A stretch of 17,412 bases of DNA from Thermoleophilia bacterium (GCA_014534415.1 JACVRM010000031.1:1-17412), one strand, 5' to 3'; positions 1 through 6,800 are shown, counted from the stretch's first letter. Program-made: numbers and translations. Notes: a model not told the origin generated them from the letters alone.

Positions 1-307
1 CTGCCAGCCGCTCGCGCAGGGTGCGCAGGAGGGCACGCAGCCGCGAGATCTCGCCTTCGGCGCGCGAGCGCTGCTGCGCGAGGGCGGTGAGCTCGGAGAG
101 CCGGCGCTGGTCGTCGGCGCGAGGCAGCGTCGTGAGCTCGGTGATCTGCTCGTCGATCCGGCGCCGTTCTGCCTCGAGCGCCAGTGCGACGGCGTAGCCC
201 TCGGTCAGCGTGTACTCGATGGACGCGCGCTCGCCCGGCGTCCCATCCAGCGGGGCGTCGATCAGGGCGTGAACGCGGTCGATGAGCGCCGTGGTGTCGT
301 CCCGCAT
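1..307 (-). CDS. Hypothetical coiled-coil protein, 5' part only (C-terminus lies outside the window)
   Basis: About 102 residues are visible, beginning MRDDTTALIDRVHALID; the gene runs off the left edge. I do not recognise the family. After a short N-terminal stretch the sequence is rich in Glu, Arg, Leu and Ala with heptad-like spacing of Leu and Ile (roughly residues 40-102), which suggests one long helix or coiled coil. There is no signal peptide or membrane segment in the visible part. Third codon positions are almost all G or C, so it is very probably coding. The ATG at 307 is preceded by only a weak purine stretch (AGAAG) directly against the start. An in-frame ATG at 346 would add 13 residues but also lacks an SD. 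It follows ligA after 73 bases and may have its own promoter (CATAAT at 317-322). Confidence 0.7.
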   Translation of the reverse strand, partial: MRDDTTALIDRVHALIDAPLDGTPGERASIEYTLTEGYAVALALEAERRRIDEQITELTTLPRADDQRRLSELTALAQQRSRAEGEISRLRALLRTLRERLA

Positions 308-316
308 CTTCTGTCG

Positions 317-322
317 ATTATG
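317..322 (-). promoter_or_regulatory. Candidate -10 element of a near-leaderless promoter
   Basis: On the minus strand CATAAT (5 of 6 match to TATAAT) ends 9 bases before the ATG at 307. The transcript would begin only about 3 bases upstream of that start, i.e. nearly leaderless, a mode common in actinobacteria. I see no convincing -35: the hexamer at the right distance (340-345) reads TGGTAT. The element sits just after the hairpin downstream of ligA, a plausible place for a new transcript to begin. Confidence 0.3.
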
Positions 323-344
323 TGCGGCTCGGAGCGCGGATACC

Positions 345-362
345 ATGGGCCGACCGGCCCAT
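345..362 (-). terminator. Inverted repeat 19 bases after the ligA stop, terminator-like
   Basis: Perfect 8-bp arms ATGGGCCG / CGGCCCAT with a 2-base centre; in RNA this gives about a 6- or 7-bp stem with a small loop. It lies in the 73-base gap between ligA and the next gene. No T-run follows on the minus strand, so this would be an atypical terminator. The segment CCGACC at about 373-378 can pair with GGTCGG inside the repeat, so a competing fold is possible. Confidence 0.35.
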
Positions 363-380
363 CTTCGGAAGCGGTCGGGC

Positions 381-2402
381 CTAGCGCGCCAGTAGCGTCT
401 TGAGCTCGCGCTCGGTGAGGACGGGCGTTCCGTGCTTCTGGGCACCTTTGACCTTGGAGCCGCCCGGGCTCTCGCCGACGATGAGTCCCGTCGTCTTCTT
501 CGACACCGAATCGGACACCTTCGCGCCGAGCGCCTCGAGCGCCGCCTTCGCCTCTTCGCGCGAGAAGTCTTCGAGCGTGCCTGTAATCACGTAGCTCTTG
601 CCGCTCAGTGGGCCTTCGACCGGCCGGTCGTGCTCCCCTACCTCGAAGCGAAGTCCGAGCGAGCGCAACTCCGCCACGAGCGCGCGGTTCTCGTCGTCGG
701 AGAACCACCCGGCGATCGCCTCGGCGCGGTCCGGCCCGACGCCCTCGACCTCCTCGATCTGCTCCTGTGTCGCGCCCATCAGCGTGTCGATCGAGCCGAA
801 GTGGCGTGCGATGTTCCGCGCCGTGACCCAGCCGACCTGGGGGATATTGAGACCGAAGAGCACGCGGTAGAAAGGACGTTCCTTCGACGCGTGAATGGCG
901 TCGATCGCCTTCTGCGCCGACACCTCACCGTAGCCGTCGAGCTCGACGAGCTGCTCCTTCGTGAGGCGGTAGAGCGCCGGCAGCGACGTGACGATCCCCG
1001 CCGCCCACAGCCGGCGGACCAGCTGCTCGCCGACGCCCTCGATGTCCATCGCCGCCTGCACCCAGTGGATGAGCGTCTCGAGCCCGCGTGACGGGCAACG
1101 CCGGTTCGGGCAGCGGTGCATCGCCTCGCCCTCGGGCTTGACGACGTCCGCCCCGCAGAGCGGGCACTGCGCCGGCATGCGAAACGGCTCGGTGCCCGGC
1201 GCGTGCGGCAGCACGGGCCCGACGACCTGAGGGATGACGTCACCCGCGCGCTGGACGATGACGGTGTCACCCTCGCGGATGTCCTTCCTGTTGATGTCCT
1301 CCTCGTTGTGCAGCGTCGCGGTCTGGACGGTTACGCCGCCCACCTCGACCGGCTCGAGCTGCGCCCACGGGTTGAGGGCCCCGGTCCGGCCGACGCGGAT
1401 GTGGATCTTGAGCAGCTTCGTGTTCGCGGTCAGCGGCGCCCACTTGAACGCTCGCGCCCAGCGCGGCCGGTCGTGGAGCGCCCCGAGGCGCCGCTGCTGG
1501 TCGAACGAGTCGACCTTGACGACGATCCCGTCGATCTCGTAGTCGAGCTCCAGGCGGCGCGTCTCCCACTCGCGGCACGTCTCCGCAACCGACTCGATCG
1601 TCTCGTGCCGCGCGGCGAGCGGGTTCGTGCGGAAGCCGCGCTCGCGAAGCCACTGGAGCGCCTCCCAATGCGTGTCGGCCGGCAGGCCCTCGTGGTGGCC
1701 CATGCCGTGGATCCAGACTGAGAGCGGGCGTGCAGCTGTAATCGCCGGGTTCAGCTGGCGCAGCGACCCCGCCGCGGCGTTTCGTGGATTGGGCGCGGTC
1801 TTCTTGCCCTCCGCGGCGAGGCGTTCGTTCAGCTCGCGAAAGCCGGAGAGCGGCATGTAGACCTCGCCGCGCACCTCGAGCACCGCCGGTGGCTCCTCAC
1901 CGGCCGGCAGCACCATGCGCGGCAGGACCGCGCGGATCGTGCGGAGGTTCGTCGTCACGTCCTCGCCGCGGTAGCCGTCACCCCGCGTGGCGCCGCGGAC
2001 GAGCACACCGCGCTCGTAGAGCAGCGAGATCGCCGAGCCGTCGATCTTCGGCTCGCTGACCAATGCGACCGGCTCGTCCGAGTCGAGCCGCTTCCGCACG
2101 TCGTCCACCCATTTCGCGAGCGACTCCTCGGTCGTGACCTTCTCGAGCGAGCCCATCGGCGACAGGTGCTGGACCTTCCTGAACCCTTCCGCTGGTGGGG
2201 CGCCGACACGGCGCGTGGGCGAGTCGTCGGCGGCGAGCTCCGGATGCGCGTCCTCGAGCGCGAGCAGCTCGTCGAAGAGGCGGTCGTACTCGGCGTCGGA
2301 GATCTCCGGTTCGTCGAGGACGTGGTAGCGGTAGAGGTGGTACTCGACCAGCCGGCGGAGCTCGGCGACGCGCTCGGCGGCCTCCGTCGCGCTAGACGTC
2401 AC
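381..2402 (-). CDS. ligA: NAD+-dependent DNA ligase LigA
   Basis: 673 residues, the normal LigA length. It seals nicks between Okazaki fragments and in repair, using NAD+ to form a ligase-AMP intermediate. Visible in order: domain Ia with the NMN-binding YHxxDxPxxxDxxYD-type motif (24-40); adenylation domain with the nucleophilic lysine in EPKIDGSA (Lys119), the NPRNAAAGSLRQL motif (205-217) and DYEIDGIVVKVD (287-298); OB fold (about 335-405); four-cysteine zinc finger (Cys413, 416, 431, 436); helix-hairpin-helix region (455-570); BRCT domain (597-673). The GTG at 2402 is chosen because the canonical N-terminus begins there and GGAGG stands 9 bases upstream. The frame stays open for another 64 codons to 2594, but that stretch has no family resemblance. 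It is last in the recognisable gene string, 198 bases after truA. The KWAP in place of the usual KFP motif (320-323) is a known variant in some lineages. Confidence 0.97.
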   Translation of the reverse strand: MTSSATEAAERVAELRRLVEYHLYRYHVLDEPEISDAEYDRLFDELLALEDAHPELAADDSPTRRVGAPPAEGFRKVQHLSPMGSLEKVTTEESLAKWVDDVRKRLDSDEPVALVSEPKIDGSAISLLYERGVLVRGATRGDGYRGEDVTTNLRTIRAVLPRMVLPAGEEPPAVLEVRGEVYMPLSGFRELNERLAAEGKKTAPNPRNAAAGSLRQLNPAITAARPLSVWIHGMGHHEGLPADTHWEALQWLRERGFRTNPLAARHETIESVAETCREWETRRLELDYEIDGIVVKVDSFDQQRRLGALHDRPRWARAFKWAPLTANTKLLKIHIRVGRTGALNPWAQLEPVEVGGVTVQTATLHNEEDINRKDIREGDTVIVQRAGDVIPQVVGPVLPHAPGTEPFRMPAQCPLCGADVVKPEGEAMHRCPNRRCPSRGLETLIHWVQAAMDIEGVGEQLVRRLWAAGIVTSLPALYRLTKEQLVELDGYGEVSAQKAIDAIHASKERPFYRVLFGLNIPQVGWVTARNIARHFGSIDTLMGATQEQIEEVEGVGPDRAEAIAGWFSDDENRALVAELRSLGLRFEVGEHDRPVEGPLSGKSYVITGTLEDFSREEAKAALEALGAKVSDSVSKKTTGLIVGESPGGSKVKGAQKHGTPVLTERELKTLLAR

Positions 2403-2600
2403 CTCGTCGCTCCTCCCCGGGCGCAAGCGAGGCGGGCGAGCCGAACGGCGCGGCGTGGGAGGTCGATCGAGCCGGTCGCGCGCCGCACACCGCGGCCATC
2501 GTATCGACGCCCCCCGAGCGCTCGGCCGGCCCGTGGACGCGCTCCGGCCTCGAACCCGCAGGGAGCCGGACCCCGCGCCGACACGTCCGTTCACGGCTCG
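2403..2600 (-). other. 198-base truA-ligA spacer with a hairpin; no gene seen
   Basis: This is the largest gap between recognised genes. An inverted repeat TCCGGC / GCCGGA (2543-2548 and 2565-2570, 16-base loop) lies about 30 bases after the truA stop and could help end transcription, though there is no T-tract. A perfect 12-bp palindrome, CCGAGCGCTCGG, is at 2514-2525. TACGAT at about 2497-2502 could be a -10 for a separate ligA transcript, but no -35 is apparent. No tRNA or convincing small ORF is visible. Confidence 0.4.
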
Positions 2601-3317
2601 TCAGTACGTGACGTGCTCCAGGTAGAGGCCCCAGGGAGGTGCCGTCGTGCCGGCCTCCGCGCGGGGGCGACCGTCGAGGAGCGCGACGATGCCGTCGGGC
2701 GGCAGCTCGACCATCGTGCCCACCAAGGTCCGCACCATGTGCCGGAGGAAGCTGTCCGCCGTGATCTCGAACTCGAGCGCGTCACCGCGGGGGCGCCACG
2801 TCGCGGCGAGCACCGTCCGGACGAAGACTCTGTGCTGCGTCTCCGTCGGCGTGAACGCTCGGAAGTCGTGCTCGCCCACGAGCGCCGCTGCCGAGTCGGC
2901 GAGCGCGTGCTCGTCGAGTGGCCGGGGTAGCCACCAGCTGCGACGCTGCTCGAACGGCGAGGGCGTCGCGCGCCGCCAGATCCGGTAGCGGTACGTTCGC
3001 GCCCGCGCGTCGTGACGGGCGTGGAAACGGGCCGGCGCCTCCTCGGCCGCCACGACCGCAAGGTCGTCCGGCAGCACGGGGTTGAGCGCCGCTGCTGCGC
3101 GCGCCGCCGGCGGCCCGCCCGCGACCTCGACGCTGGCGACGTTGCCGCGCGCGTGGACGCCCGCGTCCGTTCGCCCGGCGACGGCCGGCTCGCGCGGCAA
3201 CGCGAACACGCGCTCGAGAGCCGCGCGCAGCTCGCCCTCGACCGTCCGCAAGCCGGGCTGGGCCGCCCAGCCGTGAAACGCGGTGCCGTCGTACTCGAGG
3301 GTCAGTCTCAGCCGCAT
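2601..3317 (-). CDS. truA: tRNA pseudouridine(38-40) synthase TruA
   Basis: 238 residues. It isomerises uridines 38-40 in the anticodon arm of many tRNAs. The N-terminus MRLRLTLEYDGTAFHGWAAQ is the typical TruA opening. The catalytic aspartate is Asp51 in AGRTDAGVHA (47-56). The RTYRYRI segment (107-113) carries the conserved Tyr (Tyr109) that packs against the target base. FLRHMVRTLVG (190-200) is the conserved C-terminal catalytic-domain motif. The ATG at 3317 matches the family N-terminus but has no clear SD, so initiation may be weak or coupled. It lies 119 bases after rplQ, the usual neighbour of truA in many Gram-positive alpha operons. Confidence 0.95.
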   Translation of the reverse strand: MRLRLTLEYDGTAFHGWAAQPGLRTVEGELRAALERVFALPREPAVAGRTDAGVHARGNVASVEVAGGPPAARAAAALNPVLPDDLAVVAAEEAPARFHARHDARARTYRYRIWRRATPSPFEQRRSWWLPRPLDEHALADSAAALVGEHDFRAFTPTETQHRVFVRTVLAATWRPRGDALEFEITADSFLRHMVRTLVGTMVELPPDGIVALLDGRPRAEAGTTAPPWGLYLEHVTY

Positions 3318-3436
3318 CGCCGGAGCGCTACGGGCTCATTCGGACCGCGAGCACGTCCCCGAGGTAGCGCGGCGGCGCCTGACGGTGCGCGGGCCGAGTT
3401 TCCCAGGCGGCTGCTCTGCGCCCGCGAACCGGCCGC

Positions 3437-3847
3437 TTACGCCTCCGCTTCGACCGCCGTGCCGCGCGCGCGCGGCACGGCTGCCGTCGGCACGTAGTCG
3501 ACCAGCTCGAGGTACGCCATCTCCGCCGAGTCGCCCTGGCGCGGGCCGAGCTTGACGATGCGCGAGTAGCCGCCGGGGCGCTCTGCGAACCGAGGCCCGA
3601 CCTCCGCGAACAGCTTGTGCACGATCTCCTGCGAGCGGAGGTAGGCGAGCGCCCGCCGCCGCGCCGCGAGGTCGCCGCGCCGCCCGAGCGTGATCATCTG
3701 CTCGGCGATCGGGCGCACCTCCTTGGCCTTCGCCTCGGTCGTCTTGATCCGCCCGTGCTCGATCAGCGCGCCTGCAAGGTTCGCGTAGAGCGCCTTGCGA
3801 TGTGACGCGTCGCGCCCGAGCTTGCGTCCCGAACGGCGGTGCCGCAC
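3437..3847 (-). CDS. rplQ: 50S ribosomal protein L17
   Basis: 136 residues, opening MRHRRSGRKLGRDASHRKAL, the highly conserved L17 start. L17 binds 23S rRNA near the outside of the exit tunnel. The core runs to about residue 120 (ending YLELVDYVP); a short Ala/Arg/Glu tail (121-136) follows. Start is GTG at 3847, sharing one base with the rpoA stop (TAGTG), so translation is coupled to rpoA. The coding sequence for the tail contains a perfect 26-base palindrome (3456-3481). rpoA-rplQ is the canonical end of the alpha operon. Confidence 0.97.
   Translation of the reverse strand: MRHRRSGRKLGRDASHRKALYANLAGALIEHGRIKTTEAKAKEVRPIAEQMITLGRRGDLAARRRALAYLRSQEIVHKLFAEVGPRFAERPGGYSRIVKLGPRQGDSAEMAYLELVDYVPTAAVPRARGTAVEAEA
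3456..3481. repeat. Perfect 26-bp palindrome inside the 3' end of rplQ
   Basis: Two 13-base arms, GCCGTGCCGCGCG and its exact reverse complement, meet with no spacer. It encodes A-V-P-R-A-R-G-T-A (L17 residues 123-131) and ends 17 bases before the stop codon. As RNA it would give about an 11-bp all-but-pure GC stem with a 4-base loop. It could be a 3'-end stabiliser, a processing site or a pause site before truA. No T-run follows. Confidence 0.7.
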
Positions 3848-4818
3848 TATCCCTCGTCTCCGCGGAGGTTGAGGCCGTGCGCCTGGAGCGTCTCCTTGAC
3901 CTCCTCGATCGACTTCTTGCCGAAGTTCGGGATGGCGGCCAGCTCGTTCTCGCTCTTGACGACGAGATCGCCGATCGTCTCGATGCCGACGCGCTTCAGG
4001 CAGTTGTACGAGCGGACACCGAGCTCGAGCTCCTCGATCGGGAAGTTCTCCATCCCGTGCGCGAGCGACGGCTCGGCGGCTTCGGCCGGCGCCGCGCCGT
4101 TCCCGAAGCCCTCCATGCTCTCGATGTCGGTGAAGATCGCCAGCTGGCGGATCAGGATCTCCGCGGCCTGGCCGATCGCGTCGCGGGGGTCGATCGAGCC
4201 ATCGGTCGTGACGTCGAGCCTGAGCTTGTCGTAGTCCGTCCGCTGCCCGACGCGCGCGGCCTCGACGTCATACGCGACGCGGCGAACCGGCGAGAAGATC
4301 GAGTCGATCGGGATGACGCCGATCGTGTGCTCCGGCCCGCGGTTCAGCTCGGCGGGCACGTAGCCGCGCCCGCGACCGATCGTGATCGTCATCTCGAGCT
4401 TGCCGTTGTCCGCCAAGTGCGCGAGCTCGAGCTCCGGGTTGAGGATCTCGAGGTCGGCGGGCGCCTCGACGTCGGCGGCGGTGACGATGCCGGCGCCGCG
4501 CTTCGAGAGGCGTACCTCGACCTCCGGCGACGCGCCGTGCAGCCGGCAGATCAGGTTCTTGAGCTGGAGGATGATGTCGGTCACGTCCTCGCGGACGCCC
4601 GGCAACGTCGTGAACTCGTGCGCGACGCCGTCGATCTTCACCGACGTCACCGCGGCGCCCTCGAGCGACGAGAGCAGCACGCGGCGCAGCGAGTTTCCGA
4701 ACGTGAAGCCGAAGCCGCGGTCGAGCGGCTCGATGATGAACATCCCCCGCTCGCCGTCCAACTCCTCGTGGACGATGCGGGGCACCTGCAACTCCATCAA
4801 ACTCGTACGAGTGGCCAA
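3847..4818 (-). CDS. rpoA: DNA-directed RNA polymerase subunit alpha
   Basis: 323 residues. The alpha dimer nucleates RNA polymerase assembly and its C-terminal domain contacts UP-element DNA and activators. N-terminal domain about 1-225, including FTFGNSLRRVLLSSL (residues 38-52), the conserved dimer and beta-contacting helix. An Ala/Pro/Glu linker (about 240-255) follows, then the C-terminal domain from about 259 with VRSYNCLKRVGI (Arg269 matches the DNA-contacting arginine 265 of E. coli) and the helix-hairpin-helix FGKKSIEEVK. Start is TTG at 4818: GAGGAGGAAGGA lies just upstream, whereas the next in-frame ATG (4797, residue 8) has no SD. It is preceded by a 39-base gap after rpsD containing a small GCGGG/CCCGC hairpin (4840-4854), and followed by rplQ in a TAGTG overlap. 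Confidence 0.97.
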   Translation of the reverse strand: MATRTSLMELQVPRIVHEELDGERGMFIIEPLDRGFGFTFGNSLRRVLLSSLEGAAVTSVKIDGVAHEFTTLPGVREDVTDIILQLKNLICRLHGASPEVEVRLSKRGAGIVTAADVEAPADLEILNPELELAHLADNGKLEMTITIGRGRGYVPAELNRGPEHTIGVIPIDSIFSPVRRVAYDVEAARVGQRTDYDKLRLDVTTDGSIDPRDAIGQAAEILIRQLAIFTDIESMEGFGNGAAPAEAAEPSLAHGMENFPIEELELGVRSYNCLKRVGIETIGDLVVKSENELAAIPNFGKKSIEEVKETLQAHGLNLRGDEG

Positions 4819-4857
4819 AACGCTTCCTTCCTCCTCATGGCGGGGCTGGCCCGCGGG

Positions 4858-5478
4858 TTACTTCGAGTACAGCTCGACGATCAGCTGCTCCTGCACGGGC
4901 GTGTCGATCTCGTCACGCTCGGGCCGCCGGAGCACCTTGGCGGTCAAACCTTCGTGGTCTGCCTGCAGCCACGGCGCCACCGAGGCCGTCAGGTCGGTCG
5001 CGTCGCGGACGACTGGCTCCGCCGCCGACTTCGGCGCGATCGTGACGACGTCGTCGGGGCGAACCTGGAAGCTCGGCACGTTGACCCGCCGCCCGTTGAC
5101 GTGGAAGTGCCCGTGGCGGACGAGCTGCCGTGCCTGGGCGCGCGAGGCCGCGAAGCCGAGACGGTAGACGACGTTGTCCAGCCGCAGCTCGAGCATCTGG
5201 AGCAGGTTCTCGCCGGTAATGCCCGAGCGGCGCGCGGCCCGCTCGTAGTACGTACGGAACTGCTTCTCGAGCAGGCCGTAGTAGCGGCGCGCCTTCTGCT
5301 TCTCACGCAGCTGGAGAAGGTATTCGGATTGCTTGATGCGGCCGCGACCGTGTTCGCCCGGCGGATACGACCGGCGCTCGACGGAGCACTTCTCCGTGAG
5401 ACAGCGCTCTCCCTTCAGAAACAGCTTCATGCCCTCGCGGCGGCAGTTGCGGCACTTCGGGCCAAGCGAGCGTGCCAT
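4858..5478 (-). CDS. rpsD: 30S ribosomal protein S4, zinc-binding form
   Basis: 206 residues. S4 is a primary 16S rRNA binder that nucleates 30S assembly. The N-terminus has Cys9, Cys12, Cys26 and Cys31 (C-x2-C-x13-C-x4-C), the zinc-finger spacing known from Thermus S4, so this is the C+ form; several actinobacteria (e.g. Mycobacterium) lack these cysteines. The S4 RNA-binding domain covers about residues 97-160 (LELRLDNVVYRLGFAASRAQ). Start is ATG at 5478, overlapping the rpsK stop by one base (TAATG); a GAGGCGG in the rpsK 3' end serves as SD. The frame is open further upstream into rpsK, but the sequence there is shadow. Confidence 0.97.
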   Translation of the reverse strand: MARSLGPKCRNCRREGMKLFLKGERCLTEKCSVERRSYPPGEHGRGRIKQSEYLLQLREKQKARRYYGLLEKQFRTYYERAARRSGITGENLLQMLELRLDNVVYRLGFAASRAQARQLVRHGHFHVNGRRVNVPSFQVRPDDVVTIAPKSAAEPVVRDATDLTASVAPWLQADHEGLTAKVLRRPERDEIDTPVQEQLIVELYSK

Positions 5479-5882
5479 TACACTCGCCGCCTCTTCTTCG
5501 GGCGAACGCCGTTGTGCGCCTGCGGCGTCACGTCGCGCACGCCGAGAATCTCCAGGCCCGCGGCCTGCAGCGAGCGGATGGCCGTCTCGCGGCCCGAGCC
5601 CGGCCCCTTGACGAACACCTCGACCTTCTGAAGGCCGTGCTCCATGCCCTTGCGCGCGCAGGCATCGGCCGTAACCTGCGCCGCGAACGGCGTCGACTTG
5701 CGGGAGCCCTTGAAACCGGCCGAGCCGGCGGACTCCCAGACGATCACGTTGCCCTCCTTGTCGGTCAGGGCGACGATCGTGTTGTTGAACGACGTCTTGA
5801 TGTGCGCCTGGCCGACAGCGATGTTCTTCTTGACGCGGCGACGTGTGCGCCCGCGCGCCGCCTGCTTGCGAGGAGGGGCCAC
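5478..5882 (-). CDS. rpsK: 30S ribosomal protein S11
   Basis: 134 residues. S11 lies on the 30S platform next to the E-site mRNA path. Recognised from HIKTSFNNTIVALTDKEGNV (27-46), GFKGSRKSTPFAAQ, GPGSGRETAIRSL and the basic C-terminus NGVRPKKRRRV. Starts at GTG 5882, with AGAGGT about 8 bases upstream as SD. It begins 79 bases after rpsM, one of the longer gaps in the operon, and that gap carries pairing segments. It is coupled to rpsD by TAATG. Confidence 0.97.
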   Translation of the reverse strand: MAPPRKQAARGRTRRRVKKNIAVGQAHIKTSFNNTIVALTDKEGNVIVWESAGSAGFKGSRKSTPFAAQVTADACARKGMEHGLQKVEVFVKGPGSGRETAIRSLQAAGLEILGVRDVTPQAHNGVRPKKRRRV

Positions 5883-5900
5883 TAGCAGTGACCTCTTCCA

Positions 5901-5959
5901 CCCGAGCGACGCGAAAGCTCAAGCTTGGTACTCGGGAAAATGCGCAGCAGCTTTCCGAG
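5901..5959 (-). promoter_or_regulatory. rpsM-rpsK spacer with mutually exclusive pairing segments
   Basis: On the minus strand CTCGGAAA (5959-5952), TTTCCCGAG (5939-5931) and CTCGGG (5906-5901) follow one another. The middle segment can pair with the first (8 bp, one bulged C) or with the third (6 bp), not both. The third segment ends 4 bases before the rpsK SD (AGAGGT at 5896-5891). A small nested AAGCT-TG-AGCTT repeat lies between. The arrangement could influence rpsK initiation; no T-tract suggests a terminator. This rests on complementarity only. Confidence 0.35.
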
Positions 5960-5961
5960 CA

Positions 5962-6336
5962 CTACTTCGCCTTCTTCCCCCGGCCGACGGTCCTCTTGGG
6001 ACCCTTCCGTGTCCGAGCGTTCGTCTTCGTGCGCTGCCCGTTCACCGGCAGGTTCCGGCGGTGCCGGACGCCGCGGTACGCGCCGATCTCGGACAGGCGC
6101 TTGATCGACTGCGAGGTCTCGCGCCGCAGGTCGCCCTCGACCTGAAGGTTGCCGTCGATGTGCTCGCGAAGCCGCGTGATCTCCTCGTCCGTCAGGTCGC
6201 GCACCTTCGTGTCGAGCGACAGCCCCAGCCGGGTGCAGACGTCGCGGGCGCCGGAGCGGCCGATGCCGAAGATGTACGTGAGACCGACCTCGAGCCGCTT
6301 CTCCCGCGGCAGGTTGACGCCGGCGATCCGTGCCAT
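5962..6336 (-). CDS. rpsM: 30S ribosomal protein S13
   Basis: 124 residues. S13 sits in the 30S head and forms intersubunit bridges to 23S rRNA and L5; its C-terminal tail approaches P-site tRNA. The opening MARIAGVNLPREKRLEVGLT is canonical. The helix-two-turn-helix region covers about 15-60; the basic tail HRRNLPVNGQRTKTNARTRKGPKR starts at 92. Start is ATG at 6336 with an ideal AGGAGG 4 bases upstream; that SD overlaps the rpmJ stop (TAGGAGG). Length is typical. Confidence 0.98.
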   Translation of the reverse strand: MARIAGVNLPREKRLEVGLTYIFGIGRSGARDVCTRLGLSLDTKVRDLTDEEITRLREHIDGNLQVEGDLRRETSQSIKRLSEIGAYRGVRHRRNLPVNGQRTKTNARTRKGPKRTVGRGKKAK

Positions 6337-6344
6337 GTTCCCTC

Positions 6345-6458
6345 CTAGCCCTGCCTCTGCTTGTGCCGGGGGTTCGAGCAGATGACCATCGTGCGGCCGT
6401 GCCGCTTGATGACGCGGCAGCGCTCGCACATCGGCTTGACAGACGCTCTGACCTTCAT
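6345..6458 (-). CDS. rpmJ: 50S ribosomal protein L36, zinc-ribbon form
   Basis: 37 residues, MKVRASVKPMCERCRVIKRH and onward. L36 is the smallest 50S protein and stabilises 23S rRNA folding. Zinc ligands Cys11, Cys14, Cys27 and His32 are all present, so this is the C+ paralogue type. It lies between infA and rpsM, its standard place. The spacer from infA is 14 bases, with GGAG 8 bases before the ATG. Confidence 0.97.
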   Translation of the reverse strand: MKVRASVKPMCERCRVIKRHGRTMVICSNPRHKQRQG

Positions 6459-6472
6459 CTGCTCTTCTCCAT

Positions 6473-6694
6473 TCAGCGGTGGCGGTAGGTGATGCGCCCC
6501 CGAGTGAGGTCGTAGGCCGACAGCTCGACCTTCACCTTGTCGCCCGGAAGGATGCGGATGTAGTGCTTGCGCATCTTTCCGGAGATGGTGGCGAGAACCT
6601 GATGACCACCGTCCACCTGCACGCGGAACATCGTGCTGGGCAGCGCCTCGACGACCTCGCCCTCGACCTCGATCTTCTCCTCTTTTTGGGCCAT
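6473..6694 (-). CDS. infA: Translation initiation factor IF-1
   Basis: 73 residues, a single OB fold that binds the 30S A site during initiation. Recognised from VEGEVVEALPSTMFRVQVDGG (10-30), the ISGKMRKHYIRILPGDKVKVE core (37-57) and YDLTRGRITYRHR at the end. ATG at 6694; GAGGTGA lies directly before it (short spacing). It is the first gene after the 106-base gap downstream of map. That gap holds two perfect hairpins and a possible promoter, so infA-rpmJ-rpsM and onward may have their own transcript. Confidence 0.97.
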   Translation of the reverse strand: MAQKEEKIEVEGEVVEALPSTMFRVQVDGGHQVLATISGKMRKHYIRILPGDKVKVELSAYDLTRGRITYRHR

Positions 6695-6706
6695 TCACCT
6701 CACACG

Positions 6707-6730
6707 AACCGCGCTCCCACGAGCGCGGTT
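6707..6730 (-). promoter_or_regulatory. Perfect 10-bp hairpin in the infA leader
   Basis: On the minus strand AACCGCGCTC, loop GTGG, GAGCGCGGTT. It ends 12 bases before the infA ATG, immediately upstream of the GAGGTGA SD. It is not followed by T residues, so classical termination is unlikely. Its position suggests control of infA translation, mRNA stabilisation or an RNase cleavage boundary. Confidence 0.6.
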
Positions 6731-6748
6731 GTCACGACATACGAAGAC

Positions 6749-6766
6749 GCGCAGCACCGGCTGCGC
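6749..6766 (-). promoter_or_regulatory. Second perfect hairpin in the map-infA gap
   Basis: On the minus strand GCGCAGC, loop CGGT, GCTGCGC (7 bp, no mismatch). It begins 34 bases after the map stop. If the -10 at 6776-6781 is real, the transcript would begin almost exactly at the base of this stem, giving a 5'-terminal hairpin. Alternatively it is a weak map terminator. Confidence 0.5.
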
Positions 6767-6775
6767 CGTGCGGCC

Positions 6776-6784
6776 ATCCTACCA
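6776..6784 (-). promoter_or_regulatory. Candidate extended -10 promoter for infA
   Basis: The minus strand reads TGGTAGGAT: a TGn extension directly joined to TAGGAT, a -10 form seen in actinobacterial housekeeping promoters. No good -35 is at 16-18 bases; TTGCCC lies too close (13 bases). The site follows the map stop by about 16 bases. The predicted start is near 6769, giving a leader of about 75 bases. Confidence 0.3.
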
Positions 6785-6800
6785 GAACGGGCCTGGGCAA

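Noticed and set aside
2545..2575. tRNA-like T-arm (GGTTCGAGG on the minus strand) in the truA-ligA gap
   Set aside because: The flanking bases do not form a T stem, and no anticodon arm or acceptor stem can be drawn.
2403..2594. 64-residue N-terminal extension of LigA from an ATG at 2594
   Set aside because: Arg/Pro/Ser-rich with no resemblance to LigA; the GTG at 2402 has a proper SD and gives the normal length.
3802..5631. 609-codon open frame on the plus strand opposite rplQ, rpoA and rpsD
   Set aside because: It is the antisense shadow of three certain genes in GC-rich DNA; the translation is low-complexity Arg/Asp/Leu/Val with no family features.
5479..5922. S4 frame extended upstream through rpsK
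   Set aside because: The ATG at 5478 gives the exact conserved S4 N-terminus with zinc cysteines at the expected positions; the upstream part is an rpsK shadow, not a fusion.
6700..6770. Classical intrinsic terminator after map
   Set aside because: The hairpins are strong but no T-tract follows either, and infA must be expressed; kept only as regulatory structures.
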